This document shows positions 26,986-36,562 of a stretch of DNA of 64,000 nucleotides, in pieces. Made by a program: the position numbers and the translations under genes. The notes beneath the pieces are model-generated. The model did no database searches and was not told the DNA's origin. It saw only the letters and a list, made by a program, of their open reading frames with translations. How positions within the stretch are numbered: position 1 is the stretch's first letter; the number at the start of each line of letters is the position of its first letter. The stretch is from Paraburkholderia silvatlantica (GTDB lineage Bacteria; Pseudomonadota; Gammaproteobacteria; Burkholderiales; Burkholderiaceae). Where the stretch lies: the NCBI RefSeq assembly GCF_003096715.1, contig NZ_QEOL01000009.1, positions 124,001 through 188,000 on the forward strand, written 5' to 3'.

Positions 26986-28159
26986 CGAAGCTGCCGCACA
27001 ACCGCGACAAGCGCAACAGCAAGCGCTGCCGTCCGGCGAGGAGAAGATCGGGCTGCCCCTGTGGCTACTCGCCGAACTGACTTACCGCTGCCCGCTGCAA
27101 TGCCCCTACTGCTCGAACCCGCTGGACTTCGCGCGTCAAGGCGCCGAGCTAGGCACCGACGAGTGGCTGAGGGTAATTTCGGAAGCACGCCAGCTAGGCG
27201 CTGCGCAAATCGGCTTTTCGGGCGGCGAACCGTTGGTACGCGCGGATCTGGCGGACCTGATCGGCGAGTCGCGCCGGCTTGGCTATTACACGAACCTGAT
27301 CACGTCCGGCATCGGGCTGACTGAGCAGAAGATCGCGGACTTCCAGCGCGCAGGGCTCGATCACATCCAGATCAGCTTTCAGTCCAGCGACGAGCAGGTC
27401 AACAACATGCTCGCCGGGTCGAGCAAGGCCTTTGCGCAAAAGCTCGCGATGGCGCGCGCCGTGAAGGCGCACGACTATCCGATGGTGCTCAACTTCGTCA
27501 CCCACAGGCATAACATCGATCACATCGACAGGATCATCGAGCTGTGCATCGCGCTCGAGGCCGATTTCGTTGAACTGGCCACGTGCCAGTTCTACGGCTG
27601 GGCCTACCTGAACCGCGAGGGCCTGTTGCCAACCCGGGAGCAGCTCGAACGTGCCGAGCGCGTCACAAACGAATACCGCGATCGGCTCGCCGCCGAAGGC
27701 CACCCGTGCAAGCTCATCTTCGTGATGCCCGACTATTACGAGGAGCGGCCCAAGCCGTGCATGAGCGGCTGGGGCAGCCTGTTCCTGACGGTCACGCCCG
27801 ACGGCACCGCCCTGCCCTGTCATGGCGCGAGGCAGTTGCCGATCGCGTTCCCCAACGTGCGCGATCACGATCTGCGCCATATCTGGTACGAGTCGTTCGG
27901 TTTCAACCGTTTCCGGGGTCGCGACTGGATGCCGGAGCCGTGCCGGTCGTGCAGTGAAAAGGACAAGGATTTCGGCGGCTGCCGTTGCCAGGCGTTCATG
28001 CTGACGGGCGATGCCGCCAATGCCGATCCGGTGTGCGGAAAGTCGCCGCATCACGGCCTGATCGTCGACGCACGCAACGAGGCGCTGCACGCCATCCAAC
28101 CCATTCAGCAGCTCGTGTTCCGCAATGACAAGAACTCCTGCCGCATTTCCGGCACCTGA
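26957..28159 (+). CDS. pqqE: PqqA peptide cyclase, radical SAM enzyme PqqE
   Basis: A 400-residue radical SAM/SPASM enzyme that joins Glu15 and Tyr19 of PqqA. The SAM cluster cysteines are Cys45, Cys49 and Cys52 in [10 protein letters not shown]. The C-terminal auxiliary-cluster cysteines are seen in [28 protein letters not shown] and [18 protein letters not shown] is the SAM-binding GGE motif. The start at 26957 has GGAGG upstream. It overlaps the S9 peptidase gene by 35 bases. Confidence 0.97.
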   Translation: MQSTGSNSPDEAAAQPRQAQQQALPSGEEKIGLPLWLLAELTYRCPLQCPYCSNPLDFARQGAELGTDEWLRVISEARQLGAAQIGFSGGEPLVRADLADLIGESRRLGYYTNLITSGIGLTEQKIADFQRAGLDHIQISFQSSDEQVNNMLAGSSKAFAQKLAMARAVKAHDYPMVLNFVTHRHNIDHIDRIIELCIALEADFVELATCQFYGWAYLNREGLLPTREQLERAERVTNEYRDRLAAEGHPCKLIFVMPDYYEERPKPCMSGWGSLFLTVTPDGTALPCHGARQLPIAFPNVRDHDLRHIWYESFGFNRFRGRDWMPEPCRSCSEKDKDFGGCRCQAFMLTGDAANADPVCGKSPHHGLIVDARNEALHAIQPIQQLVFRNDKNSCRISGT

Positions 28160-29975
28160 ACGGCTTTCGGCACGCGACGCGGTTGTCGCAGGCCGGGACT
28201 TTGTCGAGCTCGCGGCCGGCCACGGCGGTCTTTTCTGGAACGAATACGATCCCGCCACCGGTACCTGCGGCATCTGGCACTGGCGAGAAGGCGCGCTCAC
28301 GCGCGTCACTGCGGACGGGTTCAGTGTACGCAGCCGGGTGTACGAGTATGGCGGCGGCGCGTTCTGCGTCGCCAACGACGCCGTGGTGTTCGTCAATGAC
28401 AGCGACCAGCAGCTCTACCGTCTGGCGCTCGACGGCAGCGTGCCGCAGCCGCTCACGCGCGGCGGCCACCGTTATGGCGGCCTCCGGTACGGGCACGGAC
28501 GGATTCTCGCGGTCGAGGAGGACCACGACACGCACCGGCTCGTGTCGATCGGCGTGGCTGACGGCGTGCGTACGGTACTTGCCGAAGGCGCGGACTTCTA
28601 CGCAGCGCCTGCGCTGAGCGAAGATGGGCGGCGCATCGCATGGGTCGAGTGGCAGCGCCCGCATCAGCCGTGGACTTCGACCGTACTCAAGAGCATGACA
28701 CTCGATGACGGGGGGCAGGGTTCTGCTCCGCGCGTCGTAGCGGGCAGCGATGACGAAGAGTCGTTGCAGCAGCCGTGCTTCGATGAATCCGGGCACCTCT
28801 TCTGTCTCACCGACCGAGCAGATTTCTGGCAGCCCTGGCAGGAGCATGCAGATGGCCTCGAGCCCTTGCCCGCCGCCGCTGCCGACCATGCGTCCGCGCC
28901 ATGGCAACTGGCCCAACAAAGCTGGTTGCCGCTCGGCGGCGGCGCCTCGCTCGGAAGTTGGCTCGAAGACGGCTTTGGCGTGCTTGGCTACCGCGACGGC
29001 AATGGCCGCGTGCACCGGCTTGCGGCGCATTACAGCCGCTTTCGCAACCTCGCGGTGGACGCCGGGCATTTCTATTGCGTGGCGGCCTCGCCGGACTGCC
29101 CTGCCGCCGTGCTGGCGATACGCCGCGACGATCACCACGTCGAGGTGCTCGCCAGCGTCGCGCCCCCGCTGTCAGCCGATAGCTGCGTGCGGCCGCAGCC
29201 GCTCTGCTACCCGAGCAGCGGCGCTCAAGTGAACGGCTTTTTCTATCCGCCCGCGAGCGGCGCCGCGCGCGCGCCGCTCGTCGTGTTTGTGCATGGCGGC
29301 CCGACCTCGGCCTGCTATCCGGTATTCGACCCACGCATTCAGTTCTGGACCCAGCGCGGATTTGCGGTGGCCGACCTCAACTACCGCGGCAGCACTGGCT
29401 ACGGCCGCAGGTACCGGCAGGCGCTGCATCTGAACTGGGGAGTGGTGGATGTCGACGATGCGTGTGCTGCTGTCGGTCATCTCGCTGCCAGGGGCCTCGC
29501 CGATCCCGACCGCGCGTTCATTCGCGGCAGCAGCGCGGGCGGCTACACGACGCTATGTGCGCTGGCGTTTCGCGACGTGTTCCGGGGTGGCGCGAGCCTG
29601 TACGGCGTCAGCGATCCGGTCGCGCTGGCCCGCGTCACGCACAAGTTCGAAGCCGACTATATCGACTGGCTGATCGGCGACCCGACGGCCGACCATGAGC
29701 GCTTTCACGACCGCACGCCGGTGCTGCACGCCGACCGTATTCGCGTGCCCGTCGCATTCTTCCAGGGGGAGCTGGACGCTGTCGTCGTGCCCGAGCAGAC
29801 ACGCAGCATGGTCAACGCGCTGAAGGCTAATGGCATTGCGGTCGAAGCGCATTACTACGCCGACGAGCGCCATGGCTTTCGCAAGGCCGGGAACCAGGCA
29901 CATGCGTTGCAGGCCGAATATGCGTTCTACTGCCGGATACTCGAACCGCCGGAACAATCCGCGAGCGGGATTTGA
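28125..29975 (+). CDS. S9 family prolyl oligopeptidase-like peptidase of the pqq operon (PqqH type)
   Basis: A 616-residue cytoplasmic peptidase with an N-terminal beta-propeller (about 1-350) and a C-terminal alpha/beta hydrolase. The triad is Ser470 (GSSAGG), Asp551 (GELDAVV) and His583 (DERHGF); VFVHGGPTS forms the oxyanion region. It overlaps pqqE, so it belongs to the operon. Pseudomonas pqq clusters carry a comparable S9 peptidase gene (pqqH or pqqM in different papers). Since no pqqF/pqqG M16 protease is in the window, it is a candidate for trimming crosslinked PqqA, which is inference. Confidence 0.9.
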   Translation: MTRTPAAFPAPERLSARDAVVAGRDFVELAAGHGGLFWNEYDPATGTCGIWHWREGALTRVTADGFSVRSRVYEYGGGAFCVANDAVVFVNDSDQQLYRLALDGSVPQPLTRGGHRYGGLRYGHGRILAVEEDHDTHRLVSIGVADGVRTVLAEGADFYAAPALSEDGRRIAWVEWQRPHQPWTSTVLKSMTLDDGGQGSAPRVVAGSDDEESLQQPCFDESGHLFCLTDRADFWQPWQEHADGLEPLPAAAADHASAPWQLAQQSWLPLGGGASLGSWLEDGFGVLGYRDGNGRVHRLAAHYSRFRNLAVDAGHFYCVAASPDCPAAVLAIRRDDHHVEVLASVAPPLSADSCVRPQPLCYPSSGAQVNGFFYPPASGAARAPLVVFVHGGPTSACYPVFDPRIQFWTQRGFAVADLNYRGSTGYGRRYRQALHLNWGVVDVDDACAAVGHLAARGLADPDRAFIRGSSAGGYTTLCALAFRDVFRGGASLYGVSDPVALARVTHKFEADYIDWLIGDPTADHERFHDRTPVLHADRIRVPVAFFQGELDAVVVPEQTRSMVNALKANGIAVEAHYYADERHGFRKAGNQAHALQAEYAFYCRILEPPEQSASGI

Positions 29976-30111
29976 AGATCGGCAAACTGTTCTGCAAGCC
30001 ACGAACCGTGATGCCCCGGCTGCCGCGCGCCGCCCACCATTGAATCAAGAAAACGGGCGGCGCGCAGCGGGGCAATGCGCCTCGCTGGGCGCTGGCGAAG
30101 TAAGAGCCGTG

Positions 30112-32562
30112 TTACTGAGGCAGCGCGTACGCGATCACGTAGTCGCCAAGCTTCGTGCCGAATGAGCCGTGCCCGCCTGCGGCGATCACGACGTACTGCC
30201 GGCCGTTGATGGAGTAGCTCATCGGTGTGGCCTGGCCGCCTGCCGGCAGGCGCGCTTCCCAGAGCTGCTTGCCGGTGTTCACATCGAACGCACGGATAAA
30301 GTTGTCCGCGGTCGCTCCGATGAACGCGACGCCGCCCGCCGTGACCATCGGGCCGCCCAGCATCGGCATGCCCATCTTGAACGGCAGCGGAATCGGCGAG
30401 CTGTCACGCACGGTGCCGATACGTTTCTTCCACACGATTTCGTTGGTTTTCAGGTCGACCGCCGAGATGTAGCCCCATGCCGGCTGCTTGCACGGCAGGC
30501 CGAACGGCGAGAGGAACGGATTCAGCGTCACGCCGAACGGCACGCCATACTGCGGCTGGATGCCCGACTCCGTACCACTGCCCTTGGCGCCAGCCCGCGG
30601 CTCCATCGGATTGCCCGCACCGCGCGCAACCAGCCGCGAAACGAACGGCAGCGCGATCGGGTTTGCGATGGCGATCTGGCGGTCGGTGTCGACAGCAATG
30701 CCGCCCCACTCGAACATGCCGAGATTGCCCGGGAACACGAGGGTGCCTTGCAGCGACGGCGGCGTGAACGTGCCTTCATAGCGCAGCTTGTGGAACATCA
30801 CGCGGCACACGAGCTGGTCGTACATCGTCGCGCCCCACATGTCCGCGTCCGTGAGCAGCTTCTTCGGGCGGAACGTGAGTTCAGAGAACGGCTGTGTCGG
30901 CGAGACGTGATCGCCAGGCGCCGCGCCTTGTGGCACCGGCAATTCGGGTGCGGGCACGACGGGCTCGCCGGTGCGGCGGTCCAGTACGAACAGGTTGCCG
31001 GTCTTCGCGGGCGCGTACACGACCGGCACGGTCTTGCCGTCCTTGTCGGTGATGTCCGCGAGCGTCGGCTGCGAAGGCATGTCCATGTCCCACAGGTCAT
31101 GGTGCGCGGTCTGATAGAACCAGGCGAGCTTGCCCGTCGACGCGTGCAGGGCGAGCAGGCCACTCGCGTAGCGCTCCATCACTGGCGTGCGGTCGCCGCC
31201 CCAGATGTCCGGCGTCTTCACGCCCATCGGCAGATAGACGATGTCGAGCTTCGTATCGTAGGCGGCGGGCGCCCACGAATTCGGCGAGTTCCACGTGTAG
31301 TGTTCGCCCGCGCCCGGAATCTTGTTCGGGTCCGGCGCGCCCGGATCGAACGCCCACAGCAACTCGCCCGTGCGCACGTCGAAGCCGCGGATCACCCCCG
31401 AGGGTTCGCGGTTCGAGAAGTTGTCCTCGACCGCGCCGGCAACAATGATCACCTTGCCCGTAATCACCGGCGGCGACGTCGGCTCGTACATGCCGGGCGT
31501 GGTGACCGGCTGCGCGTGCTGCAAGTCGAGGCTGCCGTCGTCGCCGAAGCCCGCGCAGCGTTCGCCCGTCAGCGCGTCGAGCGCGTAAAGGTGGCCATCG
31601 TTGACCGGCAGATAGATGCGGCGCGTGCAGGCGCCGTTCGCAACGGTCGCTACGAGACCGCTACCGGGCGCAACGGCTTGCGGAGCCGACGCAGCAGTGG
31701 GTTCGCTTGCGGCGGCAGCAACGCCGGCGGTCGACGCGTTGGCCGAGAGATCGACATACGACACGCCTCGGCAGGTCACGTGCTGGAAGGACGGATCGGG
31801 CTGAAGCTTCGGATCGAACTTCCACTTGAGCTCGCCCGTCTGCGCATCCAGCGCGAAGAGCTTCTGATGTGGCGAGCACAGGTAGAGCAGATTGCCGATC
31901 TTGATCGGCGTAACTTCGTCGGTGATCTCGACCGGATCGTTCGGGCCTTTCATGTCGCCGGTGCGGAACGTCCAGGCCACCTGCAGGTTCTTCACGTTAT
32001 CCGGCGTGATGGCCTGCAACGGCGAGTAGCGCGTGCCCTCCTGGTCGCGGCCATACGCGGGCCAGTCGGACGGCGCGATGCCGTCGACGTGCGCCGCGGG
32101 AGTGCCATTCGACGCGCTCAGCGTGCCGTTGACCGTCTGCGGATCGTTGAAGCAGGCATAGACGAGCACGCCCGCCCAGATCACGAGCGCGCCGACGAGC
32201 GAACTCACGCCGAGCTTCTTCGCGCCTTCGAGTCGCCAGCTCACGAGCAGCAGCAGCCACACGCCGAACACGACGAGCACGCCGGAGCGCGGCGCGAGCG
32301 CCCAGAAGTCAGAACCCGACTCCCACAACGACCAGATCGCGGTGCCGACCAGCACGAGCGCGTAGAGCACCAGCGCGGACGAACTCCGGCGGTACAGCAT
32401 CCACGTCACGCCGAGCAGTACAACGCCGGTGACGACGTAGTACGCCGATCCGCCTAGCGAGAGCAGGTACGCACCGCCTATCAGCAGATAGAGCGCAGTG
32501 AGCGCGGTGAAGAGTAGTGTGATGACGCCGATGAATCCCGGCGATGTCGATTGTCTGGACAT
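30112..32562 (-). CDS. gcd: Membrane-bound PQQ-dependent glucose dehydrogenase
   Basis: An 816-residue quinoprotein with five N-terminal membrane helices (residues about 10-145) and a periplasmic eight-bladed PQQ propeller starting WPAYGRDQEGTRYSPLQ. Other typical parts are RTGDMKGPNDPVEITDEVTP, HHDLWDMDMPSQP and WGYISAVDLKTNEIVWKK. It oxidises glucose to gluconate in the periplasm and passes electrons to ubiquinone. It converges on the pqq operon, 136 bp apart. The insertion around residues 270-300 (Ala/Ser-rich) looks like a loop. It lies downstream of a porin gene on the same strand. Confidence 0.97.
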   Translation of the reverse strand: MSRQSTSPGFIGVITLLFTALTALYLLIGGAYLLSLGGSAYYVVTGVVLLGVTWMLYRRSSSALVLYALVLVGTAIWSLWESGSDFWALAPRSGVLVVFGVWLLLLVSWRLEGAKKLGVSSLVGALVIWAGVLVYACFNDPQTVNGTLSASNGTPAAHVDGIAPSDWPAYGRDQEGTRYSPLQAITPDNVKNLQVAWTFRTGDMKGPNDPVEITDEVTPIKIGNLLYLCSPHQKLFALDAQTGELKWKFDPKLQPDPSFQHVTCRGVSYVDLSANASTAGVAAAASEPTAASAPQAVAPGSGLVATVANGACTRRIYLPVNDGHLYALDALTGERCAGFGDDGSLDLQHAQPVTTPGMYEPTSPPVITGKVIIVAGAVEDNFSNREPSGVIRGFDVRTGELLWAFDPGAPDPNKIPGAGEHYTWNSPNSWAPAAYDTKLDIVYLPMGVKTPDIWGGDRTPVMERYASGLLALHASTGKLAWFYQTAHHDLWDMDMPSQPTLADITDKDGKTVPVVYAPAKTGNLFVLDRRTGEPVVPAPELPVPQGAAPGDHVSPTQPFSELTFRPKKLLTDADMWGATMYDQLVCRVMFHKLRYEGTFTPPSLQGTLVFPGNLGMFEWGGIAVDTDRQIAIANPIALPFVSRLVARGAGNPMEPRAGAKGSGTESGIQPQYGVPFGVTLNPFLSPFGLPCKQPAWGYISAVDLKTNEIVWKKRIGTVRDSSPIPLPFKMGMPMLGGPMVTAGGVAFIGATADNFIRAFDVNTGKQLWEARLPAGGQATPMSYSINGRQYVVIAAGGHGSFGTKLGDYVIAYALPQ

Positions 32563-32614
32563 GTTGATCTCAACTTTCTTTTGAGGACGCCAGGCGCATC
32601 GCCTGTCACGCGAT

Positions 32615-32682
32615 GCCTGCGGCGCAGGCGCGCCGGCGCGACCGCCGGCGAGTCAACCGGACAGTCCGCTACGCTCGGACTG
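32615..32682. terminator. Three consecutive hairpins between the porin gene and gcd
   Basis: GCCTGC-GGC-GCAGGC (32615-32629), CGCCGGCG-CGAC-CGCCGGCG (32631-32650) and CAGTCCG-N7-CGGACTG (32662-32682). They lie just after the porin stop on the leftward strand and before gcd. They may end most porin transcripts or stabilise their 3' end. No T-run was seen. Confidence 0.5.
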
Positions 32683-32725
32683 CCCGGCAATGCGAATAAA
32701 ACGAACCGCGAAAATGTCCTTTACG

Positions 32726-33829
32726 TCAGAAGACGTGCATCATCCCGACGTAGGCGCCGGTCTGCGACTCGCCCACATTCGGGCTCGTCGGCGAACTCGA
32801 ATCGCGTGGCGTGGCGAACACCGAGAAATTGCCGTTCTTGCTGTTGTCCACGTAGGCAACCGTGCCGTACAGGAACGTGCGCGCGCTCAGGTTGTAGGTG
32901 GCGCCGAGCGCGTAGAGCATGGCGTGGCTCGCGGGATCGTGCGAAACGTCGCCGCTGCCCTCGCCCACGTGGATGTAAAATCCCGCTGCCGTGACGGCCC
33001 ACTTGGGCGTGGCCTGGTACGTCGCGCCGAGCCAGTAGTGGTCGGCGGTATCGGACACGCCCGCGGGCGAATCGGGCGCGGAATAATGCGTGTATGCAGC
33101 CTGGATCTTGAACTTCTGCACGCGCAGGTTGCCGCCCACGAAGTATTCGCGCGAGGCCGTGAAGATGTTGGAGAAGCGCCCGCTCGAGTCGCGCAGTTCG
33201 TCGTAGATGCCGCGCACGTCGAAAAGCGGCGAGTGATACGTGAGCATGATGCCGTCCGAGCGGCCGAACTCGCCTTCGGCGCCCGCATTGAAGTTGCCCG
33301 GCTGGTTGCCGAACGAATACTGCCCCTGCACGTCCAGCCCGCGCCACACCGGGCTGTGATATTCGATGTTGTTGCTCGTCTGCTGCCAGTTGCGCCCGCG
33401 CACGAGCGAAGCCGACGACACCGCCTGCTGCACGAACGGATCGAATTCCCACACGCCGTCGCTGTCGATAAAGAGATTACGGCCGGCCTGCAACTGCCCC
33501 CAGGTCTCATCCTTGATGCCCACATACGCGCGCCGCGAGAACAAACGCCCGCCGCCCGTGGTGCCGTTCATGATCTGCACCGCGGTTTCGAGGGTGAAGA
33601 TGGCGGCGGTGCCGCCGCCGAGATCCTCGGTGCCCTTGAAGCCGAACATGCTCGTGCCCCAGTCGCCGCCTTCGGCGCTCCAGCGGCTCGATGTGCCGCC
33701 GTTGCCATTGGCAATGTGATTCAGATATTCGATGCCGCCGTCCACGCGGCCGTACAGCGTCACGCTCGATTGTGCCGATACAGCCGAACTGGCTGCGAGC
33801 AGCACAAATGCTCCCAGTTGATATTTCAC
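32726..33829 (-). CDS. Gram-negative OmpC-type porin
   Basis: A 367-residue trimeric-type outer-membrane porin of the Burkholderia family. The signal peptide ends near residue 20 (AVSAQSS), the first strand is SVTLYGRVDGGIEYLN, LFSRRAYVGIKDETWG follows, and the C-terminus is ...GMMHVF with the terminal Phe used for BAM insertion. The start is GTG at 33829, preceded by GGGAG. It provides diffusion of small solutes; being directly upstream of gcd, it could be co-transcribed and supply glucose, though hairpins separate the two genes. Confidence 0.93.
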   Translation of the reverse strand: MKYQLGAFVLLAASSAVSAQSSVTLYGRVDGGIEYLNHIANGNGGTSSRWSAEGGDWGTSMFGFKGTEDLGGGTAAIFTLETAVQIMNGTTGGGRLFSRRAYVGIKDETWGQLQAGRNLFIDSDGVWEFDPFVQQAVSSASLVRGRNWQQTSNNIEYHSPVWRGLDVQGQYSFGNQPGNFNAGAEGEFGRSDGIMLTYHSPLFDVRGIYDELRDSSGRFSNIFTASREYFVGGNLRVQKFKIQAAYTHYSAPDSPAGVSDTADHYWLGATYQATPKWAVTAAGFYIHVGEGSGDVSHDPASHAMLYALGATYNLSARTFLYGTVAYVDNSKNGNFSVFATPRDSSSPTSPNVGESQTGAYVGMMHVF

Positions 33830-34429
33830 GTCTGCTCCCAGGCGGATTCTTATTTCATTGTCCGTGCCGTCCAGGCGCTGCCCGCTCCGCCCGACCAGGC
33901 TTGAGCGGGATGCGCAAACGGGCCGATCGACCCGCACCGCGCAGATGCTTCACGCGGCGCCCGGCGGCAACGCAGGAGTGCAATGCGAACCGGCCAGGCA
34001 CATCGCATCAAAAAAATACAGCGCGTTATCTGGAAAAGTGTTCTCGCCGATTTGCAGCGCGGCGTGACTATAGCAGCCTGCGACAAACTGCGCATTGAAA
34101 GTTGCGCAATTGGGCAAAACCCGCACGGGAGAGCGGACCACTGGGGAGGTTCACTCGGGAAGCGCGTCGCACTTCATCGAGGCTGAGCACGGGTTCTTTC
34201 ATGCCGCAATAGGTTCGGCTTATGACCGCTACATAAATCTGATATTTCCGCTCGTCCACACGTTCAAATAAAGTCTCCGCACCGAAAACGAATTCGCCGG
34301 CCTTCTCTGGCCGATGACGCAGGCACTTTTCCTGCACGACTGACGCGTGAAATTTGCATGTGCGTCGGCAGAGGCAGGAGAAATAGTCCGAGGTTGGCTG
34401 CATGCCTTCCAATGAAAGGTAGACACCAG
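33830..34429. other. 600-bp divergent intergenic region between porin and cfa
   Basis: It holds the promoters of both divergent genes; no clear -35/-10 pair was identified. A leftward 114-codon frame (34068-34412) contains some protein-like segments (YQIYVAVISRTYCGMKEPVL) but has mixed codon use and no recognised family; it is left unannotated. Nothing else was seen. Confidence 0.45.
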
Positions 34430-35647
34430 ATGCCGTGGAAACACAAACTGCAACAGTGGGTAGAAGAAGTACGCAACCAGGCTGAGCTGCCTGCGCGCCT
34501 CGTCCTTTGGAGCGGTGAACAGTACGACTTCGGGCGCTTCGTCGCGCCGCAAGTCACGCTGAAGGTCAACGGCCCGTCGGCATTGCCGCTCCTGCTCGAA
34601 CCGAGTCTCGACAATCTGGGTGAAGCCTATGTGAAGGGCAAGATCGACATTGAAGGCAAGCTCGCCGACATCATCGAGATTGGCTATTCTCTCGCGCGCG
34701 GCACGATCACGCGCGCCAGCAAGCTGGCGCGCGTGCGTCGCTACTTTACGCACTCGAGGTCGAGCGACAGGAAAGCCATCCAGTATCACTACGACGTCTC
34801 GAACGAATTCTACAAACTGTGGCTCGACGAGAGCATGGTCTATTCATGCGCCTACTTCGAAAACGGCGATGAAGATCTTGCCGCCGCTCAGATCAGGAAG
34901 ATCGATCACCTCCTCACCAAGATCCAGCTCAAGGAAAACCAGACGCTGCTCGACATCGGCTGTGGATGGGGAGCACTCGTGCTGCGTGCGGCACAGAAGT
35001 TCGGCGCGCGCTGCGTAGGCGTAACGCTCTCGCAGAACCAGTTCGACCTTGCTACCGCACGCGTGAAGGCCGCCGGCCTCGAAGACCGCATCGAAATCCG
35101 TCTACAGGACTATCGCGACGTGCAGGGCCAGTTCGACCGCATCACAAGCGTCGGCATGTTCGAGCACGTCGGGCGCAAGAACCTGCCCGACTACTTCCGC
35201 AAGGTAAGCGACCTGCTCGTCGACGACGGCATTGCCATGAATCACGGCATCACCTCTTCGGATGCCGAAAGTGGCGAGACGGGACTTGGTGGTGGCGAGT
35301 TCATCGACCGCTACGTGTTTCCCGATGGAGAACTGCCGCACATCAGTCTCGCGCTCGAGGCGGCACAACGCGGCGGACTTGAAGCGGTCGACGTGGAAAG
35401 CCTGCGCCGCCACTACGCGCGCACCCTCGATATCTGGGCGGAGAATTTCGAGGCGTGTGCAGAGGAAGCGAAAAAGCTCGTCGACGACGAGACGTTTCGC
35501 ATCTGGCGCGTCTATCTGGCGGGCTGCGCGTATGCGTTCGAACACGACGACGTGTCGATCTATCAAATCGTCTGCCGCAAAGCGGGCCGCAGTGCGAAGA
35601 CATTGCCGTGGTCACGCCGGTATATGTACAACAGCCCCCCGGATTAA
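34430..35647 (+). CDS. cfa: Cyclopropane-fatty-acyl-phospholipid synthase family methyltransferase
   Basis: A 405-residue SAM-dependent enzyme that adds a methylene group across double bonds of membrane lipid acyl chains. The SAM motif is LLDIGCGWGALVLRAA, preceded by the family signature AIQYHYDVSNEFYKLWLD and followed by VTLSQNQFDLA and GMFEHVGRKN. The ATG at 34430 is used; an ATG at 34412 is in frame. Cyclopropanation typically rises in stationary phase and acid stress. It is a single gene, followed by a decayed region. Confidence 0.93.
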   Translation: MPWKHKLQQWVEEVRNQAELPARLVLWSGEQYDFGRFVAPQVTLKVNGPSALPLLLEPSLDNLGEAYVKGKIDIEGKLADIIEIGYSLARGTITRASKLARVRRYFTHSRSSDRKAIQYHYDVSNEFYKLWLDESMVYSCAYFENGDEDLAAAQIRKIDHLLTKIQLKENQTLLDIGCGWGALVLRAAQKFGARCVGVTLSQNQFDLATARVKAAGLEDRIEIRLQDYRDVQGQFDRITSVGMFEHVGRKNLPDYFRKVSDLLVDDGIAMNHGITSSDAESGETGLGGGEFIDRYVFPDGELPHISLALEAAQRGGLEAVDVESLRRHYARTLDIWAENFEACAEEAKKLVDDETFRIWRVYLAGCAYAFEHDDVSIYQIVCRKAGRSAKTLPWSRRYMYNSPPD

Positions 35648-35741
35648 CGAGTGTCGGCGGCAGTCGAATGCTGCCACCTTGCGCAGACCCGTCCGCGACA
35701 AGCATCTGAACCGTCTGGTTTGTCGACCCGTGACCTCGCTG

Positions 35742-36008
35742 CTAAATCTCCTCGATTTTCCGAAACCGTATCGCAAGAAAATCGATCAATGCGCGAACCG
35801 AAGGGAGCAGACCGCGTCTCGACGGAAACACCGCGTGAATAACACCGCTCCTCGGGTGCCACGACGGAACGACGCGAACCAGACTCCCGAGTTTCGACTC
35901 GTCAGTCACCATCATGACCGGCAACTGGACGACACCCGCTCCCGCCAAATCAGCCTGCCTCAGAATAACCCGCCCGGAAAAAACAGACCGACCCCTTGCG
36001 CCCGGCTG
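35742..36008 (-). pseudogene. Relic of a LysR regulator, C-terminal fragment
   Basis: An open stretch of about 88 codons ends with a LysR-type substrate-domain tail: ILRQADLAGAGVVQLPVMMV, GSLVRVVPSWHP and AVFPSRRGLLPSVRALIDFL, then a stop. No DNA-binding domain precedes it; an in-frame TGA lies at 36009-36011 and the upstream frame has no LysR likeness. It is a 5'-truncated regulator remnant beside a truncated porin gene. Confidence 0.75.
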
Positions 36009-36200
36009 TCACGAATTGCAAAGTGGGCCGCCAATGTCAGGCGCAGCTTTCAAAATCCCGGCTTCTGAAACTACAGTGTGCGTCGTTGCAGCTGGGTCGG
36101 TCAATGATCCGGCGCGTTCCTTTAAATTGAAAGCCACAGGCGAACATTCGCGCTCAAATCGAACTGCTCGCATGTCATACCACTTTCGGCGCGGCGTGGA

Positions 36201-36335
36201 ATGATCACTTTGGGAAGATGTACGGTCTGTGCAGTCGTCACGCTTTCCTCGATATGCGCCACCAGCGCAATGGGACAAAGCAAAGTCACGCTCTTCGGCT
36301 CACTCGACGCAGGCGTGAGCTACGTCAGTGACTGA
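36201..36335 (+). pseudogene. Relic of a porin gene, N-terminal fragment
   Basis: Forty-four codons read as a porin signal peptide and first strand: ATSAMGQSKVTLFGSLDAG then VSYVSD and a stop codon at 36333-36335. Intact porins continue for more than 300 residues. The following 200 bp show no continuing porin sequence, so this is a deletion remnant rather than a single stop mutation. Confidence 0.75.
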
Positions 36336-36499
36336 CCATGATGAGGTCATGTGTCCGCTTCTTTCAATCCTGCGCGCCCTTTCGTTCTGGCATCAGGGCG
36401 ACCGAACACGCCTTTCAGAATTTCACATGGTGGTGCAAGGGTGACACTTCTTATTTCCAGGATCACCCGCGCCCAGGGTCATCCCTTCCTCTACCGCAC

Positions 36500-36533
36500 A
36501 TTACTTGACACCTAAAGTAATTCAACCTACATT
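36500..36533 (+). promoter_or_regulatory. Promoter with overlapping inverted repeat, 2-aminobenzoate operon
   Basis: TTGACA (36505-36510), a 17-bp spacer and TACATT (36528-36533) form a near-consensus sigma70 promoter. ATTACTT (36500-36506) and AAGTAAT (36515-36521) form a 7-bp inverted repeat with 8-bp spacer covering the -35 box. This suits repression by the MarR protein encoded in the operon. Confidence 0.75.
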
Positions 36534-36562
36534 GCCCTTGCAGACCGAACGAAGGAGCGAGC

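Noticed and set aside
34068..34412. 114-codon leftward frame upstream of cfa
   Set aside because: Contains a plausible stretch but has mixed codon use, no ribosome site and no recognised family. A database search would settle it.
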